From Alphaproteobacteria bacterium (GTDB lineage Bacteria > Pseudomonadota > Alphaproteobacteria > Rhizobiales > Beijerinckiaceae): 9,315 nucleotides of DNA. The notes under the pieces are model-generated. The model worked only from the letters and a program-made list of their open reading frames with translations. It did no database searches and was not told the origin of the DNA. The position numbers and the translations under genes were made by a program. The stretch is from contig RFZR01000050.1 of NCBI GenBank assembly GCA_009920595.1, forward strand, positions 1 through 9,315, written 5' to 3'. Position 1 is the stretch's first letter; each line of letters begins with the position of its first letter. This document shows, piece after piece, positions 1 through 6,058 of the stretch.

Positions 1-206
1 ATGATTTCAATCACGATGCCCATGATAAAAATCGAAGTAATGCTCGCTGTGGCGTCAAACCAGCGGCGATGATTGTTCAGAATATGAAAAGCAAAAAGCG
101 CCAGTGCGGGCGAAGACGCGGCAAAATCCAAATCATGTGCGCCCCCAATGACGGCGGCAAACCATGCAATTTGAAACAATACAAAGGAGATCAGTTTTTC
201 TACCAT
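1..206 (-). CDS. DUF2878-like inner membrane protein, 5' part only (runs off left edge)
   Basis: I translated this frame by hand. It opens at an ATG at 206 and stays open to the window edge, giving 68 residues. The protein begins MVEKLISFVLFQIAWF and continues hydrophobic. There are three likely membrane segments: residues about 5-22, about 29-43 (ending AFHIL), and about 53-68 (rich in I, F, M and V). The opening pattern, a short basic head followed by a hydrophobic stretch with FQ.AWF and then a small-residue G-G-A-H, resembles what I recall of DUF2878 proteins. These are small polytopic inner-membrane proteins often found near cyclopropane-fatty-acid synthase genes; their function is unknown. 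No clear Shine-Dalgarno sequence precedes the ATG, and an in-frame TGA about 100 bases upstream with no intervening start supports this start. The gene diverges from the secreted-protein gene at 306. The family call rests on recollection of the N-terminus only. Confidence 0.6.
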   Translation of the reverse strand, partial: MVEKLISFVLFQIAWFAAVIGGAHDLDFAASSPALALFAFHILNNHRRWFDATASITSIFIMGIVIEI

Positions 207-305
207 GATTTTCGCTTTAATCCGATCCGTGTCGCCGCTCGTAAAATTGCCATAAACAAAGGCATTAACCTGCGCATGTTTGAAATGATCAGAGTAAATA
301 CGGCG

Positions 306-734
306 ATGTCACAGCGTTGGATGTTACAGCGAGGATTGGCCTTCGGTGCAATTCTTCTGAGCACAATGCTCGCACCGGTTGCAAGCAACGCCTCCACCGG
401 CGGCATTGTAGGCGAGCCTCTGAAAGGCAAAGCAATCAAAAACGCCGTGATTGGAAAGAGAATTTATCTTGCGGTGCCCTTTGGGGGCGAATTGCCACTC
501 CATTACAAAAAAGATGGCGTGGTTGACGGTTCGGGCGAAGCGGTTGGCCTTGGAAAATTTTTAGCGCCAACCGATCAGGGACGTTGGTGGGTAAAAAACG
601 ACAGTCTCTGTCAACAATGGCAAAGCTGGTATGAGGGTAAAGTTTTTTGCTTCACCCTCGAAACACTTCCCGATGATAAAATCGTCTGGCGCCGCGATGA
701 TGGCGAAGAAGGCATCGCCCGCATCGGCGATTGA
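306..734 (+). CDS. small secreted protein of unknown function (142 aa)
   Basis: The product has a signal peptide: basic residues at 4-9, a hydrophobic core at about 10-25, and an Ala-X-Ala-like cleavage region near VASNAS. The mature part is about 110 residues. It contains a GRWW motif around residue 96, then two cysteines in an LCQQW...VFCF arrangement about 15 residues apart, and ends with a WRRDDGEEGIARIGD tail. I recall similar small exported proteins in alphaproteobacteria (aromatic GRWW, LCQ.W..W, then a second Cys, DG..G.ARI at the C-terminus), but none with a known role. The two cysteines could form a periplasmic disulfide. The reading frame is open upstream to 69, but that stretch is antisense to the DUF2878-like gene and has no secretion character. 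I chose ATG 306; ATGs at 285 and 321 are alternatives, and none has a strong Shine-Dalgarno sequence. The stop lies 6 bases from the preA stop, so the two transcripts probably overlap tail to tail. Confidence 0.72.
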   Translation: MSQRWMLQRGLAFGAILLSTMLAPVASNASTGGIVGEPLKGKAIKNAVIGKRIYLAVPFGGELPLHYKKDGVVDGSGEAVGLGKFLAPTDQGRWWVKNDSLCQQWQSWYEGKVFCFTLETLPDDKIVWRRDDGEEGIARIGD

Positions 735-740
735 TCTCGC

Positions 741-1923
741 TTACTCCGCCGCTTTTGATGCGGGATTATTCGGATGCGTCGTCCAATTGGCATAGGGACG
801 ACCATATTCATAACCCGTGCGCGGATCGGTGCCTTTGGTTTGCGGCACCATGGTGATGCAACTCTCGACCGGACACACCATCGCGCAAAGATTGCACCCA
901 ACGCATTCTTCTTCCTTAACGATGAATTTGCGTTGGCCATTGACTTGATTGGTGATGGCTTGATGCGATGTATCTTCGCACACCTGATGGCAACGACCGC
1001 AAGAAATGCAGAGATCCTGATCGATTGAGGCTTTGACCACATAATTGAGATTGAGATATTGCCAATCCGTCACTTTCGAAACAGCGCGGCCTTTGAAATC
1101 TTCAATCGTGCGATAGCCCTTCTCATCCATGAATTGAGAGAGGCCTGAAATCATTTCTTCAACAATCTTGAACCCATAAGTCATTGCCGCTGTGCAAACT
1201 TGAACCGTGCCAGCCCCCATCGCGATGAATTCAGCCGCGTCTTTCCATGTCGTGACACCACCGATTGCAGAGATAGGCAGACCATGCGTTTCACGATCGC
1301 GCGCGATTTCCGCGACCATATTCAGTGCGATGGGTTTCACGGCAGGGCCACAATAACCACCATGAGTACCTTGTCCGTCAACAACAGGCCAAGGCGACAT
1401 CTGATCAAGATCAACCGACATGATTGATGAGATTGTATTGATGAGCGACACCATATTCGGGAACTTGACCGACGGCTGAACCCATTCCGCGTTCGGACAT
1501 GCCATGCGGACATCCGAAATTGAGTTCTATTCCGTCGCAATCCGTCTCTTCGACCTGTTTGAGAATCGCTTTCCAATTCTCTTCTTCACAAGGCACCATG
1601 AGTGAAACAACAACTGCGCGATCAGGCCAGTCTTTTTTGACTTGTTTGATTTCGCGCAAATTCACTTCAAGGGGACGATCCGTGATCAATTCAATATTGT
1701 TCAATCCGATCAGCCGGCGATCTGGACCATGAATCGCACCATAACGAGGGCCCGACACATTGACGATGGGGTCACCATCACCAAGCGTTTTCCAAACGAC
1801 GCCGCCCCACCCCGCTTTGAAAGCGCGTACAACATTATATTCTTTATCCGTTGGCGGTGCGGAGGCGAGCCAGAATGGATTGGGTGATTTGATGCCTAAA
1901 AAATTCGTGCGAAGATCGGCCAT
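741..1923 (-). pseudogene. preA: preA, dihydropyrimidine dehydrogenase catalytic subunit, broken by internal deletion/frameshift
   Basis: PreA is the FMN and iron-sulfur subunit that, with PreT, interconverts uracil/thymine and their 5,6-dihydro forms using NAD(H). The start is good: ATG 1923 with AAGGAGA about 8 bases upstream, 18 bases after the preT stop. Residues 1-157 (1923-1453) match the N-terminal half of the DHOD-like barrel, including ELNFGCPHGMSERGMG and ending GQVPEY. The frame then runs into unrelated residues and stops at about 1411. The family sequence resumes in another frame at 1451 with VSLINT. It continues through THGGYCGPAVKPIAL, ISAIGGVTTW.DAAEF and two 4Fe-4S clusters (CISCGRCHQVC; CVGCNLCAMVCP) to a TAA at 741. 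From memory of the family, about 41 codons between EY and VSLINT are missing, including the VKLTPN segment whose Lys contacts FMN. The two parts sum to 393 residues against a usual 430-440. The missing length is about 122 bases, not a multiple of three. No plausible start for an independent C-terminal product is seen. The cause could be a true mutation or an assembly error. Confidence 0.88.
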
Positions 1924-1941
1924 GGATGTCTCTCCTTCGCG

Positions 1942-3291
1942 TTACGCGTGAAGCGATTGATGAATGGACAATGCGGCTTGCTTACCGTCTTCAACGGCGG
2001 CCACTGTGAGATCTTCACCGCCAGCGATACAATCACCACCAGCCCAAAGACCTTTCACACTTGTACGTCGATGCTGATCAACTTTGATACGGCCGCCGTC
2101 GAGTTCGAGCCCATCGGCACCACCTAACCCATCGGGCACAAAAATTTGCCCGATCGCGGTCAACACCATATCCGCCTTCACACTATAGCGTTGTCCGGTA
2201 TCAACAAGCTTGCCATTGTTGAGATCGGTCTCCTCAAGTGTCACGCCAGTGACAACACCATTTTGACTTTCAAGAGCGACAGGCTTCACAAAAGTACGCA
2301 GGGTAACGCCATGCGTCTGTGCGACCTCTTGTTCATACTCACTCGCCTTCATCGCATCTTGTCCACGACGATAAGCAATCGTGACATGTTCAGCGCCAAG
2401 TTTTCTTGATTGGACAGCCGCATCGATAGCGGTCATGCCACCACCAATCACGACAACATCGCGACCAATCGCAAGCTTAGACAAATCTTTTGCTTGCCTT
2501 AATTCAGCAATGAAATCGACAGCATCGCGCACACCTCGAAGCGTTCCTTCACCGTCAACACCAAGCTTATTCACGCCGGCAAGACCCGTTCCGATAAAGA
2601 CCGCATCATAAGAACGACGCAGGGAGGCGATATCGATTTGCTTTCCAAGCGCGTGATTGGTTTTTACCTCAATTCCCCCAATCGACAGAATAAAATCGAC
2701 TTCGCGCTGCGCGAAATCATTCGTCGTTTTGTAAGCAGCGATACCATATTCGTTAAGGCCGCCGAGTTTGTCTTTTGCCTCATAGATTGTGACGCTATGG
2801 CCGAGTTCAGCGAGCTTATGCGCACACGCCAAACCCGCTGGCCCTCCACCGACAACAGCGATCTTTTTGCCTGTCGATGAAGCGCGTTTGAAAGGTTGTT
2901 TGCCCGCTTCCATCAAGCGGTCCGTTGCATGGCGCTGCAAAAGGCCGATCTTGACTGGCTTGCCTTCTGCGGTTTCGCGGACACAGGCCTCTTCGCAGAG
3001 CGTCTCGGTCGGGCACACGCGCGCGCACATGCCGCCGAGAATATTGGATTTGAGGATCGTTTCGGCGGCCCCGAGATCATTCCCTGCAGCGATTTCGCGA
3101 ATAAAGAGCGGAATGTCGATCGAGGTGGGACAGGCCGTCTGGCACGGCGCATCCGAGCAGAAATAGCAGCGCTCGGCTTCAACAAATGCCTCATGCCGCG
3201 TCAAAGGTGGGTGAATATCGGAGAAATTGGCTTTGTAGTCCTCTGCCGTGAGGCGCCCTGATGCCAAACCGCCCGTTCTGACTGATCCCAT
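1942..3291 (-). CDS. preT: NAD-dependent dihydropyrimidine dehydrogenase subunit PreT
   Basis: PreT is the electron-input subunit of bacterial dihydropyrimidine dehydrogenase. It is a GltD-like FAD flavoprotein that passes electrons between NAD(H) and PreA in the cytoplasm. With the 3291 start it is 449 residues. An N-terminal helical iron-sulfur domain carries cysteines at 42, 45, 50 and 54 and at 89, 93, 99 and 103. The FAD-binding motif VVGGGPAGLACAHKL is at about 126-140, and a second nucleotide motif VVVIGGGMTAIDAA is at about 269-282. The C-terminal LWAGGDCIAGGEDLTVAA segment closes the FAD site. The frame is open to a GTG at 3360. I prefer ATG 3291: it has GAGGGGGA just upstream, it matches the usual family N-terminus, and the predicted transcription start and operator (3336-3349) lie between 3360 and 3291. 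preA follows after 18 bases. PreT looks intact although its partner PreA is broken. Downstream catabolic enzymes (dihydropyrimidinase, ureidopropionase) are not in this window. Confidence 0.92.
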   Translation of the reverse strand: MGSVRTGGLASGRLTAEDYKANFSDIHPPLTRHEAFVEAERCYFCSDAPCQTACPTSIDIPLFIREIAAGNDLGAAETILKSNILGGMCARVCPTETLCEEACVRETAEGKPVKIGLLQRHATDRLMEAGKQPFKRASSTGKKIAVVGGGPAGLACAHKLAELGHSVTIYEAKDKLGGLNEYGIAAYKTTNDFAQREVDFILSIGGIEVKTNHALGKQIDIASLRRSYDAVFIGTGLAGVNKLGVDGEGTLRGVRDAVDFIAELRQAKDLSKLAIGRDVVVIGGGMTAIDAAVQSRKLGAEHVTIAYRRGQDAMKASEYEQEVAQTHGVTLRTFVKPVALESQNGVVTGVTLEETDLNNGKLVDTGQRYSVKADMVLTAIGQIFVPDGLGGADGLELDGGRIKVDQHRRTSVKGLWAGGDCIAGGEDLTVAAVEDGKQAALSIHQSLHA

Positions 3292-3334
3292 CGCGTCCCC
3301 CTCTTCGATGGCTCTTAACTCCATCGGATGGAAT

Positions 3335-3350
3335 TTGACCAATTGGTCAG
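3335..3350. promoter_or_regulatory. RutR-type operator in front of preTA
   Basis: The sequence is TTGACCAATTGGTCAG. Bases 3336-3349 form a perfect 14-base palindrome (TGACCAATTGGTCA), and the 16-mer matches the published RutR consensus TTGACCANNTGGTCAA at every specified position except the last. RutR is a TetR-family regulator that senses uracil/thymine and controls pyrimidine degradation genes, and the next gene, preT, belongs to that pathway. The site is 44 bases upstream of the chosen preT start and covers the predicted transcription start, a position suited to repression that ligand would relieve. No rutR gene is in the window. The match is seen directly; the regulator's identity is inferred. 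Confidence 0.8.
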
Positions 3351-3379
3351 ATTTCCGCACGGGTCGGGGATTCTGTCAA
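3351..3379 (-). promoter_or_regulatory. predicted sigma70-type promoter of preTA
   Basis: On the minus strand a perfect TTGACA -35 box lies at 3379-3374. It is followed by a 17-base spacer and a weak -10 candidate, GGAAAT, at 3356-3351. The implied start point (about 3344) falls inside the RutR-like palindrome. A GANTC site (3369-3373), the CcrM methylation target in alphaproteobacteria, abuts the -35 box. The -10 is poor, so the exact start is uncertain. Confidence 0.5.
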
Positions 3380-3416
3380 GGCGGCTCTGATGCCATAGCG
3401 CCGCAAGCCTTGAATT

Positions 3417-4346
3417 CTAGAGCGATGCGTCCTGCTGAAACTGGCGCGCCAAGCGCCGCTCGCGATAAATCACATAGAGACCAGAGCCAATGACGATAAA
3501 GGCACCGAGAAACACAATCGGATGCGGAATATCGCCGAACAGAAAGAAGCCAATCGCCACCGCCCATACGAGCGATGAATATTCAAAGGAAACAATTACG
3601 GACGCATCAGCAAATCGATAAGAGGACGTAATCAGAATTTGTCCGATGCCACCAAAAATTCCTGAGCCAATCAAAAGCAAAGCTTGTTCTTGCGTCGGCG
3701 GATTCCAAACAAAGATGGATGTCGCAAGACCAATCAAAGATGTCACGACAAGAAAATAAAAAACGATTGTCCCTGTTCGTTCAAGCTGCGCCAATTTACG
3801 AATTTGAATCGACGAGAAGCCGTTACAAAGCGAGGCCATCAAACCGGCCATCGCCCCAAGCGCCGGACCCTCGGCAAAAAAATCTCGAAACTCACGACCA
3901 GAAAAATGTGGGGCAGTCATAATCAATGTCCCTGCAAATCCAATCGCAATCGCGACCCAGCGATAGGGACGAACATTTTCTTTCAAGAGCAGAGCCGCAA
4001 GTGCGGTGGCAATCAAAGGTGCAAGGTAACCAAGTGCGGTCGCGTCTGGAATGGGAAGAAAGGCAAGCGCTGCAAAGCCAAAATACATGCCGCCTGAACC
4101 GGAAATGCTTCTCAACAAATGACCACCCAAGCGCGTTGTTTTGACGGCACCGCGCAATTCATCATTCCACCATAACCAAAGCCCGAGCGGAATGAGTGCA
4201 AAGAACGCGCGGAAAAACATCAATTCGCCAATCGGCATATCGCGGCTTGCGAGCTTCACAAGCGCCGACATGATGAGAAACGCAAAGATTGACGCAATCT
4301 TTAACGCGATACCGATTGTCGGATTGGCACTGCTGCTCATTCCCAT
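3417..4346 (-). CDS. DMT superfamily (EamA) transporter
   Basis: This is a 309-residue polytopic membrane protein with about ten hydrophobic segments arranged as two EamA-type halves of five. The first half runs from about residue 10 to 145. It includes the family-like ALVKLASRDMPIGELMFFRAF near the start and ATALGYLAPLIATALAALLLKE before the internal boundary. The second half runs from about 163 to 300 and includes FEYSSLVWAVAIGFFLFGDIP, the usual re-entry of the E-x-x-x-x-x-W-A motif. EamA proteins are usually exporters or exchangers of metabolites, and the substrate cannot be read from sequence. The start ATG 4346 is preceded by a moderate AAGAGTGA; ATG 4340 is an alternative. It is the gene immediately upstream of preT, but preT has its own promoter between them, so a role in pyrimidine movement is only a possibility. 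The region 4347-4461 upstream has no promoter I can assign with confidence. Confidence 0.85.
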   Translation of the reverse strand: MGMSSSANPTIGIALKIASIFAFLIMSALVKLASRDMPIGELMFFRAFFALIPLGLWLWWNDELRGAVKTTRLGGHLLRSISGSGGMYFGFAALAFLPIPDATALGYLAPLIATALAALLLKENVRPYRWVAIAIGFAGTLIMTAPHFSGREFRDFFAEGPALGAMAGLMASLCNGFSSIQIRKLAQLERTGTIVFYFLVVTSLIGLATSIFVWNPPTQEQALLLIGSGIFGGIGQILITSSYRFADASVIVSFEYSSLVWAVAIGFFLFGDIPHPIVFLGAFIVIGSGLYVIYRERRLARQFQQDASL

Positions 4347-4461
4347 TCACTCTTACGATCCGCAAATAGAGCGCGGACAGAATGTCTTCTTATGAAGTCA
4401 GTCGACGCCATGAAAGAGCACCGGTCACATGGCAGCTCTGCATCCCAGCAACTGAAAAGAA

Positions 4462-4499
4462 AACTGGCACAGAAGAGTTTGTGCTCCTCTGTGCCAGTT
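4462..4499 (-). terminator. rho-independent terminator after the 4550-4993 gene
   Basis: The arms at 4462-4477 and 4484-4499 pair over 16 positions with one mismatch (12 perfect outer pairs, AACTGGCACAGA with TCTGTGCCAGTT), around a 6-base loop. On the minus strand the hairpin is followed by TTCTTTTC, so it terminates minus-strand transcripts. It sits about 50 bases after the stop of the secreted-protein gene and isolates it from the transporter. On the plus strand there is no T tract. Confidence 0.85.
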
Positions 4500-4549
4500 A
4501 GATTTCAAGAAAACCGCTCCGCACGCCTTAGAGCACGCGGCGCGTTTGA

Positions 4550-4993
4550 TCATTCAGCAGGTGCTTTCAAAGTGAGTTTTTTATCTTTGCAGAAATCCAT
4601 GGTCACAGGATCAATTGATGATCCATCTTCGAATTTGGCCGAGATCGTCACATTGCATTCACTGCCAAGCTTGAGGGCAATGGATTTTTTCGGTGCCAAA
4701 GGTGCCTTCAAAAGATTGGTTTCCTGCGTGGTCGGCTCGGCGGGCTTATCGGACGAGAACCAGTTCATTGGGGCAGCCCACCAATCTTGTGATTGAGGCG
4801 CGGGTGCGGGAGCCGGAATGACTTCAATCTTTGTGAATTCAACAACCGCCGATGTGCTTCCATTGACGAGCGTGACTGAAGCCGTTGGGGTGGCTTTTTT
4901 AGCCGGTGTCGCCGGCTTGGTCGTGGCATGCGCCGCTGTTGTTGCAACAACCGCGATAAAGCCAATCGCGAGAATCTTAGACAAGGACCTCAT
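4550..4993 (-). CDS. small secreted protein of unknown function (147 aa)
   Basis: The product starts with a clear signal peptide (MRSLSK, a hydrophobic stretch to about residue 18, cleavage near AHA). A Lys/Pro/Ala/Thr-rich linker follows to about residue 37. The mature domain opens with a beta-strand-like ASVTLVNGSTSAVVEF, is interrupted by a low-complexity PAPAPAPQSQDWW segment, then closes with LLKAPLAPKKSIALKLGSE, C112, KFEDGSSIDP and C133. The pattern (a residual 'LVN.S' strand, a W-containing middle, 'LL..PLAPG-S', a Cys near 'I.A.F.DG', then a final DFC) resembles a widespread family of small exported proteobacterial proteins of unknown role. The two cysteines may pair. GAGGAG lies 8-9 bases before ATG 4993. 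It appears to be a single-gene transcription unit, with terminators on both sides (5079-5112 upstream, 4462-4499 downstream). Confidence 0.8.
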   Translation of the reverse strand: MRSLSKILAIGFIAVVATTAAHATTKPATPAKKATPTASVTLVNGSTSAVVEFTKIEVIPAPAPAPQSQDWWAAPMNWFSSDKPAEPTTQETNLLKAPLAPKKSIALKLGSECNVTISAKFEDGSSIDPVTMDFCKDKKLTLKAPAE

Positions 4994-5078
4994 CGGTCAA
5001 ACTCCTCAAATAGGGGAAGGGAAGTGGGGGCACTTAACACACTTCCTTATTCTCAGGCGAGCCCTGTCCCAAGGCAAG

Positions 5079-5112
5079 AAAAAAGCCGCGAGAAAACGAA
5101 ATTTTTCCCCGC
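5079..5112 (-). terminator. probable rho-independent terminator after the Trm112/LON operon
   Basis: On the minus strand GCGGGGAAAA and TTTTCTCGC (arms about 5112-5103 and 5096-5088) form a stem with one bulged G and one G-T pair around a loop ATTTCG. GGC and a run of six T (5084-5079) follow. It lies about 30 bases after the stop of the Trm112-like gene and before the next gene on that strand. Confidence 0.6.
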
Positions 5113-5142
5113 TAAAAAGCCTGAAATCGACCGAGCCTCGGC

Positions 5143-5358
5143 CTATACCGTCTCGTCGAGCGGTCTTGCTTCCTCGGGAATCATAATGGGGATGCCGTTA
5201 CGGATCGGATAGGCAAGCCGCGCCCCGGCACTGATCAATTCCGAATGAACCGCATCATAGCGCAACGGGCCTTTTGTCAAAGGACAAACCAGTATCTCGA
5301 GCATTTTTGGATCCGGCGCCGACTGAGATGATGAATTTTTTTCGTTCATGACATTCAC
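5143..5358 (-). CDS. Trm112 / UPF0434 family small protein
   Basis: The product is 71 residues, matching the small Trm112-like family. The core MLEILVCPLTKGPLRYD is followed by AGARLAYPIRNGIPIMIPEEARPL, the family's hallmark order (single zinc-ribbon remnant CP, YPIR.GIP.M, then EAR). Eukaryotic and archaeal Trm112 is an activating partner of several RNA and protein methyltransferases. In bacteria the stand-alone protein is poorly characterised, and a partner role here is inference. As usual for alphaproteobacterial members, only one cysteine of the ancestral zinc site is kept. The GTG start at 5358 overlaps the TGA of the upstream LON-domain gene (GTGA), suggesting translational coupling. 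ATG 5349 is an alternative start that would shorten it by three residues. No Shine-Dalgarno sequence is evident for either. Confidence 0.88.
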   Translation of the reverse strand: MNVMNEKNSSSQSAPDPKMLEILVCPLTKGPLRYDAVHSELISAGARLAYPIRNGIPIMIPEEARPLDETV

Positions 5359-6020
5359 TGCAATAAGGAATCTGAACCGTCATCACGTCGCGCCAACTCG
5401 ATTTGTGTAATTGCCACGAGAAGCTCGGCACGCGTTTTTAAATCTTTGGCTTCGAGCAGAGCCTGTTTTTCGCGAATACCAAAAGGCGCCATCATAGAAA
5501 GCGCGTTGACCAAAGCCTCATTTGAAGCCGCATCAATGCCCTTCCAATCAATAGAGAGGCCATTGGCTTGAGAAAACTCACGCAAAGCCGACAACACGGC
5601 GTCACGATCAACCGCCGTTTCTCCCGCATGCGCTTCGAGATCCGTCACAAATTCATCATAGCGGATTTGGCTTTGGCGAAACGGTGTCACAGCCGTCAAT
5701 TCTTCTTCGATGCGGAAGCGGCAAACACCCGTCAAAGTGATGATGTAACGATTATCGCCGGTTTCGGCGAATTGCGTGATGCGTCCGGCGCATCCGACAT
5801 TAAAAAGATCAGAAGACCGCGCTCGAAGACTGGCATCTCCATCGGGCTGGATCATACCAATTAAACGATGCGTACGAAGCGCTTCATCAATCATCGCGAG
5901 ATAGCGCGGCTCAAATATATTCAATGGCATTTGCCCGCGCGGGAGCAATAATGCGCCCGGCAAAGGAAAGAGCGGAAGAACAGAAGGCAAGTCGGAAGGG
6001 CCTCGATAAATCACATTCAT
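5355..6020 (-). CDS. LON peptidase substrate-binding (N-terminal) domain protein
   Basis: This 221-residue cytoplasmic protein consists of the Lon N-terminal domain alone, with no ATPase or protease part. Its diagnostic features are LPLFPLPGALLLPRGQMPLNIFEPRYLAMIDEAL at residues about 15-48, GMIQP, VGCAGRITQFAETGDNRYIITLTGVCRFRIEEEL at about 74-107, and an alpha-helical C-terminal part from about 130. In Lon protease this domain binds substrates. The stand-alone versions are common in proteobacteria and their function is not established. AAGAGG lies about 6 bases before ATG 6020. The gene starts 38 bases after the stop of the CnoX-like gene on the same strand and overlaps the Trm112-like gene by four bases. 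This order is common in Hyphomicrobiales and argues for one operon. Confidence 0.9.
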   Translation of the reverse strand: MNVIYRGPSDLPSVLPLFPLPGALLLPRGQMPLNIFEPRYLAMIDEALRTHRLIGMIQPDGDASLRARSSDLFNVGCAGRITQFAETGDNRYIITLTGVCRFRIEEELTAVTPFRQSQIRYDEFVTDLEAHAGETAVDRDAVLSALREFSQANGLSIDWKGIDAASNEALVNALSMMAPFGIREKQALLEAKDLKTRAELLVAITQIELARRDDGSDSLLQ

Positions 6021-6058
6021 CTCGAACCTCTTGCAATAAGGGTTGCCACGACTCCTGA

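Noticed and set aside
69..305. Upstream extension of the plus-strand secreted-protein frame
   Set aside because: It is basic, Cys-rich and antisense to the DUF2878-like gene, and it would put the signal peptide about 80 residues inside the protein.
200..439. Minus-strand 79-codon frame ending next to the DUF2878-like start
   Set aside because: It lies antisense to the signal-peptide gene, has no family resemblance or ribosome site, and its end overlaps the real start only by chance.
1452..1505. ATG at 1505 as the start of an independent C-terminal PreA protein
   Set aside because: Residues before VSLINT are out-of-frame PreA sequence, there is no Shine-Dalgarno sequence, and half of the FMN barrel would be absent.
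3368..3416. Bulged inverted repeat (TCAAG..GCGGC with GCCGC-CTTGA, minus strand) after the transporter stop as a terminator
   Set aside because: It has a four-base bulge and no T tract, and its right arm overlaps the preT -35 box, so I did not call it.
3684..4144. Long plus-strand frames inside the transporter gene
   Set aside because: They are Lys/Arg-rich shadows of a strongly hydrophobic minus-strand gene and match no domain.
5115..5142. Short CCGAG/CTCGG inverted repeat just after the Trm112-like stop as the terminator
   Set aside because: Only four to five pairs with a tiny loop; the hairpin at 5088-5112 followed by six T is a better candidate.
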